From assembly GCF_003945595.2 (NCBI RefSeq), contig NW_024104559.1, positions 310,001 through 374,000 of the forward strand: 64,000 bases of DNA. The letters are read 5' to 3'. Below the pieces are notes generated by a model. The model searched no databases and was not told the origin of the DNA. It saw only the letters and a list, made by a program, of their open reading frames with translations. Position 1 is the stretch's first letter, and the number at the start of each line of letters is the position of its first letter. Below are positions 33,119 through 45,730 of the stretch, piece after piece. Both the position numbers and the translations under genes were made by a program. Source of the DNA: Pipra filicauda. Taxonomy: Eukaryota; Chordata; Aves; Passeriformes; Pipridae.

Positions 33119-36100
33119 GGAAAGGATGTTTAGCATCAGGGAGGGCTGGCTGTTGATGTTCTGTAACAAAATAAACCCAGTTTCCCCTCAACTCCCAGCC
33201 CGGGGCCATCCCACTAGGTGTCAGTGCACACCCGGATACCAGTGGCCCAAACGAAAAGCCACCAAGTAATTTAAACATATTGTTCATTTGCTGCAGCTGT
33301 AATTTGAGTTTCTGGGACCATTTATCATAAAACTGTCTGCTTGCTTATTCCATGGCTCAAGGCTGCTGGAGTATATCTCACTGTGTTCCTGGGAAAATCA
33401 AACTGCTGGAGCTGATTTCACTAAAAGCTGCCACAGTCCATTACTGGAATGCTTTTTGTTAAAGTTCATTTTCCAGACTTAAATTTAACAGTGTTCTAGA
33501 GCACTGCCTTTTGCCTTCTACTGGAGCACTAATTTCCCTGTCCAAGTCAGTTTTTCAATTCTAAAATTGACTGAAGCCTTTTTGAAACACGTACAGGGTG
33601 TGAGTTGCAAGAAAGGCAGGACAAGGCAGAGCTGGGTCCCTCCTGGCATCAGAGGGAGAGCTGGGAAGGTGGGATTGCTCTGCCATCGAGGCCAGGGTGG
33701 AGAAGGACTCCTGGGGGGCTAATTGCACTAATTAAAAGACCAAAACAAGGAGTGAGGACAGGGTGGTGTAAGTGGGACCGAATCCAGGGATTGGTGTGGA
33801 AGAGAGCAGCGGCTGAGAGAGTCGGCTGAGTCAAACTAAGCTGGTTGGGAAAAACTTAGAAAAACTGCTGTTGATGCAGTGCTCATCACCCTCCTCACCC
33901 TTTCTGAGAGCACTTTATTCATCCTGGGATGGGTTTGGAGGGCACATGGCGCTGTGTCCTCCCAGGCAGCTCCTGACACAGGTGGATTACAAGCCGTGCT
34001 GGAGCAAAGTGACTGTTGTGGCCACCACAAACCCCACCACAGAGGGGCTGAGAAAACTCTGGAGAGCTGAGTGGGAGCAGCTCCCGTTGCCAGAGGGGAG
34101 AGCACCGTGGTCAGGGTGTCAGACAGCTGCACAGCCCCTGAGTGTTGGAGAGACAGCAGCTTCCATATGGTGGTGTGGAAATCACCTGTGTGCCTGTTAA
34201 TAAATAGAGCTGGTGGGATGGAAATCGTCTGGGGGAAAGGGTGGTTTTCACTGTGGCTTATACGAGAGGATATTAACGTGGTGTGCACAGAATATCATAC
34301 AAGTTACACAGGCTTTGCTGCAGTAAATCAAAGGAGATGCAGAGGAGTGGTGCTTCCAAATGGACAGAGCACACAGTTGCTAGAATATTTAGGCCACAGC
34401 AGAGTTAAGTGCTTCTTCAGATGCCTCACTCCAGCTTGTCAGGCTCTCTGTCTTCATGAAAAGGCCACTGGCAAAATAATAGGAAGTTTGGGTTGGATGT
34501 GGGAGAGGCTGTAATTACAGGGGCGTTTAACACTTTGGTTTATGGCATCTTTAGGCTCAGGACATCTTTACTACCTGCTATTACAGTAAGTGGTGCTGTT
34601 GCCCTGTTTGCAACTTTGATGCCCATTAAGATGGAAACTGTATGTAAATCAGGATTTCTCATTAATATTCATAATTCATGGTGGGATGTAGATGTTTGTT
34701 TAAACGGGAGGTTTATGACCACTGAAAACTGTTGCTAAGGTGGTTCTCTTGAAATAATTTTCCTTTGCAGCCGAACATCAATTCTTAATTTTAGTAGCAC
34801 ACGTAGCAGGATGGAAATGATGATTGATTTTTCTCCAAGTGCTGTGGGCTGCTTCAGTTGAGATTTCACTATAAAGGACTAGACATTTCCAATTGCTTTT
34901 TATAAGTTCAGAATTGATTTTATTTGTTTAGCACCTGACTAACATAATAAAAGAGAAAAATACTGCTGGGTAGAAGGCATAGAAAAAGTGATCAGCTGCC
35001 TGGTTTCTGACCTTTTTAGAGGTGATGTGTTTTTAAGCCACGCAGCAATTTATAAATGCAAGAGCTGGACTCCCAGGTGGGACTGGTGAGGTGTCCCAGT
35101 GCTGCAGAACCCTGCTCTGCCAGGCAGGGAGAAGGAACAGAGCAGGTCCCACTGAGGCTGCACTCAGGGAGCAGAAACAACAGCAAAAGATGAGGAGGGG
35201 AGAGCTGGTGTGGCATCCTTCACCACACAGCTTTCCCAGCTTCAGCTGGTTCTCTTTAAACCTCTTTGTGATTTTTCTGTCACTGACTAAATTAATTAAC
35301 TGACATAGTTACAACAGCTGTAGGTAGGCAACAACCAGAGGCTCCTGTTCCAAACAGGTTTTTTCCAACGAGGGCCGTGCACAAACCTTTGCACTGTGTT
35401 CACGAAGAATTGTGGCTCTGTGGAGAGTTCGAATATTTTATGCAAGTTTGCTTTGCTGTGCGATTTTGACAAGTGAGAAAACAAAACTAAAACCTAGTTA
35501 CCATCCCTGCGCCTTGGTTTTCACTGTGGGGATTTCTGGCACCCCTGTTACATGACATTGTTCGAGTCCAAAACTGCCACACCTGTGTGAATGAGGTTTA
35601 CTGTTCTTTATCCAGGCTGGGATAAAGGATATCCCTTGAGGATTGTGGCTTTGATATTTTTTTACCAGGCAGATTTGGAGGTGTTCAGAGGAGCGGTTCT
35701 GTGGAACACAGACAGGCAAACAGGGGACAGGCAGCATTTCCCTGTGACATAAATCCACATGGCCAAGGATCAGGAGAGATGTGTGAGTCTGTCTGCTAGA
35801 GAGTCAGGGGTGTCTGCACAGGGACTGACATCTCCATTCTTTATTTTTCTTGGTGGGCTTGCAAAGGAAAAAAAAAAAAAGGGACTAGAAGGGTTCTTCA
35901 GCTTTACACAGGGTGGGAAAGGGGTGAGAAGTTTGGTTAGTAGCTCCAGCTCAGCCAGGATTTGGACTTCAAAGTTCAAAATACTTCTGTGTCTGGGAGA
36001 ATCCCTCACCTTCCACATACACATAGTGAATGAGAAGCAGTGAGAAAACCCTGCTGTGGCTCTCTGGAAATACAGAGAAGTGGCAGAGACGTTTTATTCC

Positions 36101-36497
36101 CTAGTTTATGACCGTGTAAAACAAATTCACTGGAACTTGTCAGTGAACAAGGATCTCCTGTTGAGTAAAGGTCAGGACACAGATGAGATTGTTTCCCAAA
36201 GCAGGAGACAAGGACTATGTGACTCCACACTGGTAACTGCTGCCAAGGGGGTGTGGGTCTGGGGGGAAGTGGGTTTGGAGCTGCTGGGCAGATTTCTTTG
36301 GTATTTGGGAAAAGGGAATTTTGTCCTGAGGAGGGACAGTGGAGGAAGGGGAACACCACCACCAACCATTCTGGGACAGTCTGGGCCCAGGCACAGGAGC
36401 CTGAGTGGCAGAGGCTGACACTGTTCTTGGGTGTGGTGTGAACTACACAGAGATGCACCAGAGCACGTCTGGAGGAGTCACTTCTCCAGCATTCACC

Positions 36498-36730
36498 TCC
36501 TTTTTGCCTTTTTATTTTTGCTTTCAACCTAAGATCACTTCCAGAAGCACTGGCACAGGTTGCCCAGAGAAGCTGTGGCTGCCCCATCCCTGGAAGTGTC
36601 CAAGGCCAGGTTGGACGGGGCTTGGAGCAACCTGGGCTGGTGGAAGGTGTCCCTGCCCATGGCAGGGGGTGGAATGAAATGGGATTTAATGTCCCTTCCA
36701 ACCCAAACCATTCTAGGGTTGTATGATTAT
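36498..36730 (+). mobile_element. CR1 LINE 3' end with a non-CR1 head, copy 2
   Basis: Same head (tcctttttgcctttttattt ... gatcacttccagaag) joined to the CR1 3' end at the same point as the copy at 32461. It ends attctagggttgtatgat. Confidence 0.88.
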
Positions 36731-39025
36731 CGCTGCTACACAAAGTGTGTCTTATATATGACAACATTAAGGCATCTGGGTGACAATTCTGATGGCTGCC
36801 TCTGTCCCCAGACTTCCTTTGCGACAGGGGTAAAGATTAAGCCCCTCCCTGGTGGTGCTGTTTCAGCCTGCTTGGGGCAATAATCTGGCAAACCCCAAAA
36901 GACATTGTGAAAATTACTTTGATATTTGACAATTGCCAGTTCAGTGACGTAGAAAAGACCATGAAAACAGCACAATTGACCTCTGCAAGCAGTCATCAAT
37001 GCAAGTGCCTGTTGGTGCTTGGGAAGGGGATGGTTTGGAGTGGGAAGGCAGAGCAGAGGGAACCCCCAGCCCAGGTTTCAGTGACATCTCCCATGCAGTT
37101 GCCTGCTCAGCAGGGCTGGCTCACAGGAGCTCTGCACTGGAGCCAGAGCCAACCAAAGAGCTCTGGTGCCTTGTCCTGGCAGGGTTTGGGTGAGACCCAT
37201 GTGCTGGCCACACCTCGCTCCTCCCTGCAAGAGGTGTGATGATCTGGGCAATGAAATCCAAACACAGCTCAGGCTCTGTGACCTTGCTGTCTGTCCTTCA
37301 GGGATCCATCACCTGGCTGTGAGAGAATTCCCAGCTGGGGTTTCTGGAATAAACACCTGGCTTTTTTATCCATGCTGTTGGCACTCGATGCCTTCAAAAC
37401 TTATGTCCTCCGTTCTGCACTCCCACACTGAGTAACCCCCTCCTGATAAGGTCCTGGCCTCCCTTCCTAGGGATCTGCATAATGGCATTTTCAGTGTCTC
37501 ATCCATGTTTGATGAGGAGGATTCCAGCAGCAAACTGATTTCCTTAAAAGCTCTGCTCTGCAGGTGAGGAGGTGGCTCCTGACCCTGTCCTTCCTGACAC
37601 TCATCCCCACAGAGCCATTTTCCCCTCTCTCAGCGTGGAAGGAGGTGGGGGGAACCTCCTTCCCCTCCTCTCCACATCCCACTTATGAGGCTCCTGCTGG
37701 GACTGTCATGGCCTGATGGTTATGGGTCTTGCAGTGGGACCCCCACCTTGACTCCAAGCTGATGAACCAACACATTGAGGTCTCCCTCCACAGATTCACC
37801 CACCAAGCCATGTCCACTCCACTGTCCCTGCCCCAGACAGGGATGGGAGAGGGATATGGACAGGGTGAGTCTCTTTAGAGCTTCTGGTCCTGCTCACATT
37901 GCACCTCTTGGCTTTTCTGTGCAGCCCCATAAGCTCAGGAGTTGCAATGTGCTTATAAACAAGCTGAGATCCTTGGAGACACATAAATCCAAGGATTTGG
38001 CTTTTAAGGAAGAAAGCAACCCAGTGCCCAAAACTTGCTCAGAGTTCTGCAGTAAGGCAGGGCTGTGGCTGTCTGCTCTCCTAGGCTTGGTGTGACACAT
38101 CTCCCTTCCCACCACTCTGTGGCATCTGGGTCCTTCTTCCACATCCATGGGCTGTCACCTGAAGGACTCCTCTAAGACCTCAGCTATGCAGCAACCAGCA
38201 GAACCACAGGGACATTTTGACGTCCCCTTTTCCTTCCTGACAAAACTGTGGACAAGGACAGCTTTCTATGGGGACAACCAACCCCAAAGTGGCCACTTCT
38301 GGGGCAGCCTGGACAGAGATTCCAGACACAGAACGAGGTCGTGGCCAAGACATTGGCGTTGAAACCTCCCTGGCAAACATTCGGTGGTTTGCAGAGAACT
38401 GAAAGAATGAAAACCTTGCTTTAGAAACAAAACTTTCAGTTTTCAGTTGTTAGTTTGGGATTATTGATAAAAATCAAGCATATTATCTCACTGGCAGTGA
38501 CTTTTCAGAGCAGGATTTGGTGGCTAACCACCTGCTCCCTCTGCGGTCAACCAGAACTCTTTCGAAGGCAGTTTTGCACCCTTGAGTCCCTGGTCTGTGT
38601 CCCCAGAGAGCTCCTGCCCCTCTGGTCAGTGCTGTGAGACACAACTCCACCACTGGGATGGCATCACAGATGTCCATCCGTGTCCAGCGTGGGAAGGGAG
38701 GCCATGGCTTTCTGTTTGCTGCTGCTCTGGACCTCTTCAGTGATGGGGCTTCCAGCTCAGTCCCCAGAAACCCACTTTGAGTTTCCAAAGCCTCACCTGT
38801 TTCATTCCTCAGCTTCTCATCTGTTCTGCTGCCCCTTTCTATCAAGAAAGAGCATGGAGCTTTTCCCTGGAGTCCCTATGGCAGCACTCAGGAAAACACC
38901 TTTCTGTCCAAACAAGGTTTAGACCCCCACCCCAGTGCTCCCTGTGTCCCTCTGTGCTGGGCCTCTGGGAAAGCTCCTGGGACCATGGGAGCCCCTGGGA
39001 GGGTCACTGATTTTGCTGTGCCCTT
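36731..39025. other. Intergenic DNA
   Basis: 2.3 kb of unique sequence with no CR1 copy. A short open frame at 38704-38922 begins with a signal-peptide-like MAFCLLLLWTSSVMG but has no recognised homologue or splice context. Confidence 0.5.
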
Positions 39026-39572
39026 TAGGGAGGTGGTTAGGCCCCTCTGCTCAGCCCTGGAAGGCACAGCTGGGATGTTGTGTCCAGCTCTGGCTCCTCA
39101 GCTCAGGACACACACGGAGCTCCTGGAGCGGGTCCAGCGCAGGCTGCGGAGATGCCCAAGGGATGGAGCATCTCTGGGAGCAGGGAAGGCTGAGGGAGCT
39201 GGGGCTGTTCAGCCTCCAGAGCAGACACTGAGAAGGGCCCTCCCCAGGGTGTGTCAGGGGCTGCAGGAGGGGGCAGAGGATGGACCAGGCTCTGCTTGGG
39301 GGGCCCAGCAATGGCACAGGAGGAACGGGCAGGAACTGATGCCCAGGAAGCTCCACCTGGACATGAGGAAGAACCTCTTTGCTGGGCAGTGACTGAGCTC
39401 TGAACAGAGACCAGAGAGGGTGTGGAGTCTCCTCACTGGAGATATTCCAGAACCCTCTGGACACAATCCTGTGCCATGTGCTCTGGGGTGACCCTGCTGG
39501 AGCAGGGAGGAGGGACCAGATGCCCCACTGTGATCCTTTCCAACCTGAACCATTCCGGGATTCTGTGATGCT
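39026..39572 (+). mobile_element. CR1 LINE 3' fragment, about 550 bp
   Basis: The longest CR1 piece here. It shows gatgttgtgtccagctctgg, gagctggggctgttcagcct, tccacctggacatgaggaag and tccaacctgaaccattccgg, ending gattctgtgatgctct. Confidence 0.93.
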
Positions 39573-40821
39573 CTGGATTCCTCTTCTCCCAGTTCTCCTG
39601 CTGGCTGTGGGCAGAGGAGTGACCACTGTGCTGCAGAGAAGCCTGGCCACTGACAAAACTGCCAACAGGGAAATTATTTTTGAAGAAATCCATGTGTCTT
39701 TTTTACTAAAAATTACTGTGAGTGGTCCAATAGCGTCTGTGCCATGAGAGGACAGTTTTCCTGACAGTTCTCCTTCTCAAATGTCAGTGGCCTGGAGGGC
39801 TCCTTCCTCTTTTATTTGAAGATGATATTTATTTCTCCTCTGTTAATATTTAGAGCCTTCTAGAGAGCCTCAAAGGCAAGTGCTGGCTCTGCTTTCAGGT
39901 CAGACAAAATGCAGGTATTGAGGCATTTTTCATTGCCTGTGTCACACCTGCTTTTCCCTGTCAAGCATTTCAGTGCTGTGGCTTCTGCATTTCAAGTTTT
40001 CAGCTGTGGTTTCTCAAAAGTTGGCTGAGCACCAACAAGCAAATAACGACAACAAGGTACCACCCTGCCACAACAATGCACTGCAATTTTGGGACCAGGT
40101 CTGATAGGATTCCTGCCAACGAATCTGAGTTGAATTTTGCTCATTTTGAGACCTGGTTGTTGGGGCTTGTTTCCTGTATTTTTCCCCCTTATTGTTTTTT
40201 TGTTGTGTAACAAAACTCTGTGAAGGTTAACAGTAGAAATGGGGTAGGACTTTGCTGAACCTGGATGTTTAAAAGCGTTTTGGAGAATATCTTCTTGTAT
40301 CATTCACTCAAAACAGGAATGAACCAAGTGAAAAGTAGTTAAAATTCAGATGATTATGCTTATCTAGGTATTAATCTAACAAATCTTTGTGGGTAATACC
40401 TTATACCAACACATACTTTCTGAATTTGTGTACATGTATACAGGTAAAAGAGCTGTTTACGTAGCTGGAAGGGGAAAATATGACCTTTCTGAAATTGTGG
40501 AACTTCCCCCTGCTCTCAGAAAAAAAAAAATCCAACAAAAAAACTCTGAGAGATTTCTTTTGCAGATCAGGGAGGGATCTTTTATCAATGATCCCTGTGT
40601 TATGTTTGAGGGCTCAGCAGGACATAGTGATCAGGGTATGGAGTGCAAAATTATGAAGTTTTAAAGCCTATGAGCTTCACCTGTTTGTCTTCTTGTTTCA
40701 GAGACTTAAAGGGTCTAAGATCTCAAATTTCCATCCTGCTACCCTTGGTGTTAGAAACATAACATTTTTCTTGCTGACAGCTGAGATCTTTAACTGAACT
40801 GCAAGGCTTGGGCTGAGATAG
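39573..40821. other. Intergenic DNA
   Basis: 1.25 kb of unique, rather AT-rich sequence. I see nothing recognisable in it. Confidence 0.6.
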
Positions 40822-41090
40822 AACTATAGAATCATGGAATATCCTGATTGGAAGGGACTCACCAGGACCATCCAGTCCAACCCCTGGCCCTGCACAGACA
40901 CCCCAACAATCCCACCCTGTCCCTCAGAGCATTGTCCAAACCCTCCCTGAGCTCTGGCAGCCTTGGGGCTGTGCCCACTGCCCTGGGGAGCCTGGTCAGT
41001 GCCAACCACCCTCTGGGGGAAGAACGTTCTCCTGAGATCCAACCTGACCCTGCCCTGACACAGCTCCAGCCATTCCCTCAGGTCCTGTCA
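40822..41090 (-). mobile_element. CR1 LINE 3' end (cctggccctgcacagacacc subfamily)
   Basis: Reverse-oriented tagaatcatggaatatcctg with an intact 3' tail. It is very similar to the copies at 10.2 and 12.6 kb. Confidence 0.92.
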
Positions 41091-42192
41091 CTGGGTTTAG
41101 GAAACAAAACAACTCCTGGGAGCTGCTGGTGCTTGGCTGAAGCAGTGGAAGTTCAGGGTATGTCAGTGCCTCCCCCAGGCCCTGCCACACGTGGCACTTG
41201 GCTCGTGTGGAGATTTTGGCCCAGCTTGGCTGTGTCTGGGTTGGCCCCTGAGCACCACTGGCAGGAGTTCCCGTGCTGCCTGTGCTGCCTGGGCTGGGGC
41301 TTGCTGGGGTGCATGTGGAGCACCAGCTGAGTGCTGCAGCAGCCCAACCTTTGTAGGTTTGCTGTGTCCCATGGCACTGACCACCTCGCTGGGGCTGAAG
41401 TCGTGACTTTTCGGGCTCTGCTGGTGTCACCTGCCCTGCCCCGTGGCTCTCCAGCCGCGCTTCCAGCAGCGGTGCTGCGGGTGCTGTGGAGCTGAAGTGG
41501 CCAGCTCATCTCACAACTGCTGTCATCACCCTGCTGCTGGAAACGATAGAGATCAGAGGAGCCTGTGCTCCGGGTGAGAGGCGGGTGAGGAGCAGCCGCT
41601 CCGCTCTGCAGCGCCGGCTGAGCACAAACACGGGCCCGCTGGGGCTGCGGTGGAAACGGGGCTTTCTGACATTTCTCATGAGAAGAAAGGCTTGTCCCTT
41701 CCAGCCCTCAGCTGGTATAGCCAGGCTGGCTCTTGCCTTCTCGTGTCTCCTGCCTCCAGACCCACATGGGAGCAGGTGCTCCTCATGTGGTCCTTCCCCA
41801 CATCCACTGGGAGACCCACTCCCATCCAGCCCACGCCGTGGTGAGAGTCTCCCAGTCTCCCAGTCTCTCCACTCACTGTTCCCATTTGAATAACTAGAGA
41901 GGGTGAATGCTCATTTACTGGTTCCTGCCTGCATTTTCCCCCACCTCAGGGGCAGGAATAACGTGCAGGCATGGGAACACTGTACCCACATGTCTCCTGG
42001 TGAAGGCTGGCTGGTGCAGGCCCTGTGGAAAGGCCTTTCTCCATAGGAAGGGACGTGCAGTCCCTCTGCCTGAGTAATCTGGAGACTGTTAACCAACCCA
42101 ACCAGGTGTCCAGGTGGGAAACCCCTACTGCTCACTGAGGACAGTGGCTTCTCAAAACCCCATAAGGACTTTTGCCCTTCCAGTCCTTGTCT
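41091..42192. other. Intergenic DNA with a small GC-rich, CpG-moderate patch
   Basis: 41400-41660 has more CpGs than its surroundings. Plus-strand frames are open there, but no exon is recognised. Confidence 0.5.
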
Positions 42193-42445
42193 TAGAATCA
42201 CAGAATGGTTTGGGTTGGAAGAGACATGAAAGATATTCTCATCCCACCCCTCTGCCATGGGCAGGGACACCTGCCCAGGTTGCTCCAAGCCCTGTCCAAC
42301 CTGGCCTTGGACACTTCCAGGGATGGGGCAGCCACAGCTTCTCTGGGCAACCTGTGCCAGGGCCTCCCCACCCTCACAGGGAAGAATTCTTCGTAATATC
42401 CCATCTAACCCTGCCCTCTGGCACTTTGAAGCCATCACCCCTTGT
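42193..42445 (-). mobile_element. CR1 LINE 3' end
   Basis: Reverse-oriented agaatcacagaatggtttgg through gggaagaattcttcgtaata to gcactttgaagccatcaccc. Confidence 0.94.
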
Positions 42446-42636
42446 TATATCCAGCAACCAGCACAGCAAGACGTTTTCCTTCACTGCCATGGCCTGACAC
42501 TGGGAAATGCAGTCATACATCAGAGCCAGAAAATATGAAATTAAAAATGGGTTATGAAAAAGGCTCCTGAGGGAAAAACCACCTTCCAAATCTTGTATAA
42601 CCTCTCTTGTCCAGGCTGACAGTAACATGTGAGCTG

Positions 42637-42770
42637 TGGATCCTTTGTCCATCAGTTTTAAGGCATAGGAGAAAAAGATGCATTACAAAATCATCATGAA
42701 CTGGTGGCCCTTTCTTTGGGGAGGTTTAGGGAGGCTTTGAAGCCTGGGAAGGGATGGCTATTTTGCTATG
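42637..42770 (+). repeat. Local duplication, copy A
   Basis: Direct repeat of 43722-43853. Shared landmarks are tggatcctttg, aggagaaaaagatg, attacaaaatcatcatga and ctgggaagggatggctattt. It is not CR1. Confidence 0.85.
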
Positions 42771-43017
42771 GACATGTTTTGCTTTTCCTATGCACGTGTG
42801 CCCCAGTGGCTGTGCCACAAACCTTTGGAGAAATCTCATCTAGCAAACACTCCATGTGGGGGTCAGGGATTATTTTGCATCTCCCACCTGCAGCAGCCAG
42901 GGCTGGGAGGTTGAATTCTCCTGGGTATTTCATAGCCCTTGCCAAGTACTGAGCAGGAGAACTGAGTTGCAGCGAAGAAGAGGGACTAGGCAGGGGTCTA
43001 AGACAAAGATCCCAAAA

Positions 43018-43165
43018 CACTTCCCATCCCTGGAAGTGTCCAAGGCCAGGTTGGATGGGGCTTGGAGCAACCTGGCCTAGTGGAAGGTGACCCTGCCCAT
43101 GGCAGCGGGGTTGGAATGAGATGATCTGGAAGGTCCTTTCCAACCCAAACCATATCATGATTGTT
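43018..43165 (+). mobile_element. CR1 LINE 3' fragment
   Basis: cccatccctggaagtgtcc to ttccaacccaaaccatatca in sense orientation. It lacks the earlier ggttgcccagagaagc section. Confidence 0.9.
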
Positions 43166-43721
43166 TTGAGGAGCTGGGGCTGGGAAGCTGGGAAATCCCT
43201 GGCCAAGGGAGCTGTGGTTGGGATGGAAGCAGTGCTGGCATGGTTTGGTGAGAAGGGCAGCTTCTTTGGCAGAGGTCTGTGAAGTTTCTGTCCTTCCTAA
43301 TAATTCACGTGCGTGCGATCATGATGACAAAGGAAATAATTACTTCATTGTGTTTTCTTCTTAAGAAACTCATCCCACCACACCCCAGGGCCTGTGAGTG
43401 GAGCAGTGAGGGTTTGCAGGTCCAGAGCGTGGGAGGGAGTTCAGGCTGCCAGAACTCATCTGTGGCAGGGGTGAGTGCAGGAGACCTGCAGCAGCCAGGG
43501 CTGGAGTCCTGCGGGTTCAACAAGGTTATTCAGAAGTCACCACAGGGCAAAAAACCTAGGGCCCAAACTCTATAAGGTGCTAAAGCAACTCTTTGTTATG
43601 TAGCTAATCCCAAATCACCCTCAAGTGAGCCACCTGCCTGTTTGAGCACCCACACTCAGCAGGTTCTGGCCACAAACACCATTGCTAAGCCTTTAGTGGG
43701 ACAGCAGCTTCAGAGAGCTTT

Positions 43722-43853
43722 TGGATCCTTTGACCATCATTTTTAAGACACAGGAGAAAAAGATGAATTACAAAATCATCATGAGCCAGGGGGTCTTTCT
43801 TCGGGGAGGCTTAGGGAGGCTTTGGAGCCTGGGAAGGGATGGCTATTTTGCTA
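43722..43853 (+). repeat. Local duplication, copy B
   Basis: Partner of 42637-42770, 1.08 kb away in the same orientation, with scattered substitutions. Confidence 0.85.
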
Positions 43854-44967
43854 TCCAAAGTGTATCCCCATTTTGGGGATGTTTTGCAGTGCCTGGCCAC
43901 TGTATAAGCAGTGACTTTATTTCCTACATGTCTATCTCAGCCCACCACTGGAATTTAAAATCATTCCTTGCTGACGGGTGTTAAACACATCTTTGAAAAA
44001 AACCTCTCCTGGTGGTGGGCTTTGTTTTGCATTTCTTTGTGACAAAAGTGATTAAACTGCTAAATCACAGCTGCTTTTCTCATAAAAAAGACAAAGCATC
44101 TTTCAATCCCTACATCATTTCAAGAGTTGCAGAAAGCTCTAGGTAAATGGGAGTGATTTGATCTATCTTGGCTTTATCACTGTATCTCCTACACCCACAG
44201 GCTCCTGAGCAGGGTGTATTTGCTGTCTCATGGCCCAAAAGCTTCCCGTGTTACTCATAACTTAAACACCGAGAGAGAGATAAGGGATTGGGTTTGGTTT
44301 GTTTCCTTTCAGAAGAAATGAACATTAATAAATATCTCATTACCAGAAAGTGTCATAGTGAAAGTACAGCGCTTTCTCCTGTTCCACAGTTGGCTCTTTT
44401 AATTTTCACCGTGGTTAAAGAGCAACACGAAAACCCTGAAAAATGACCCTGGTCACACTCAGCTGAGTTTTCAATAACTGCTGGATCAGATAGGGCTGGG
44501 CATCTATCGGGGGAGATGATCAGATATGGGGCAGCGAGTGCTGCAGGCTCTGCTCTGCACAAATGATTCCCCACTAATGTCCACTGAAAGGTGAAAATCT
44601 GCTGTTGCAGCACCCGTGATCTCCAGTACTTCAGAGAACTGAGCCTTCAGGCCCTAAGGCTGGTTGAGGAGCCCTGGTGCTGCTGTGAAACACTTCCCAC
44701 AACCCTTCCCGTCACAACTGTTGCTTCAGCTTGTCTTGCTCCACAGAGAGCCCCTGGAGAGGGTCTCCACCAACCTCGTTGCAAGGAGAGATGGATGCTG
44801 ATGCCCCAGAAACACAGGCTGGCCACAGAGGTGGTCAAAGGCACTTGTGGTCACTGTCAGTCTGATCTCTGGCCATCAGGTTCATGGTTGTCTCTCAGGT
44901 GGGAGTGAAGATGCTTCTGCTGCGAAGGGCTGCTGGGCAGAGCACCAAGGGCTGCCCAGAAATCCTG
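43854..44967. other. Intergenic DNA
   Basis: 1.1 kb of unique sequence. I recognise no gene or transposon. Confidence 0.6.
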
Positions 44968-45040
44968 GAATCACAGAATATCCTGAGTTGGAAAGGACCC
45001 ACAAAGATCATCAAGCCCAACTCGATGAATGTCCAACTCC
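44968..45040 (-). mobile_element. Short CR1 3' tail fragment
   Basis: Reverse-oriented tcacagaatatcctgagttg with ggacccacaaagatcatcaa. Confidence 0.8.
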
Positions 45041-45730
45041 GAATAAAACTGTGGGAGGCAGAAAGAGAGGAGAACATCATGCTGGGGGGAGAGGGAGCAG
45101 TGGGAAAGGAGCACTGAGCCAGGGCTGGGATGTCCCCAGGTAGGGGATGGACAAAACCCCCTGGAAGGAAACTGTCTGCTGTCCTGGCTTCAGCCACGCT
45201 TGCAATGTGAGTCTCTCTGCATCCATTCCCTGGAGAGGAGAATGGAGAATGGAAGTCATTGCCAAAATCACCCCACAGAGCCTCAAAAAATGACTTAAGC
45301 CAAAGAGACAACACAGCCTGTCCTGGATAACCCCCCAAAAAATCCACTGCTGATTGGAAAAAGCCAGTGACAGAGAGATGCCACAGAGCATGTACATCTG
45401 AGCACAGTTCCCCAATCAGGGAAAATCCCCAAATCCCAAATCCCACAATCAGCTCCTTGCTGGGCACTGGTGGCAAGGGTGAGTAGATGCCTGGGTTTGG
45501 ATGGCAAATGCTTTTGGGCAAATTGTGTCCTCCAGCACCATGAGAACAGGAGAAGTTAATATATAACACACAGCCAGGAGTGGGCAGTGGAGAGGGAAGC
45601 TTGAAAAATGGATGAGTGAGCAAAAAAAAGATCAGAAATACGATAAAGATCCACCTCCTGAAACTGCTGAAGGGGAAGATCTCATGAGTTTTAGGCCAAT
45701 CTCTGGCCACATGACTCCAGATTTTAGAAC

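Larger units (their letters stand above)
32340..36497. other. Intergenic DNA right of EDEM2
   Basis: Apart from the CR1 copies at 32461 and 33050 this is unique sequence. AT-rich stretches at 34500-35030 lack long open frames and could be conserved noncoding DNA. No exon is recognised. Confidence 0.6.

Noticed and set aside
36006..36767. 253-codon minus-strand open frame
   Set aside because: It includes a CR1 copy read backwards. The remaining part has no recognisable domain.
38704..38922. Signal-peptide-like frame MAFCLLLLWTSSVMG as a possible PROCR first exon
   Set aside because: There is no suitable donor with an MHC-like exon downstream, and the rest of the frame looks noncoding. A short hydrophobic run is weak evidence.
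39026..39572. Open frames inside this region considered as a gene
   Set aside because: The DNA is a CR1 3' fragment; the frames are translated CR1 noncoding sequence.
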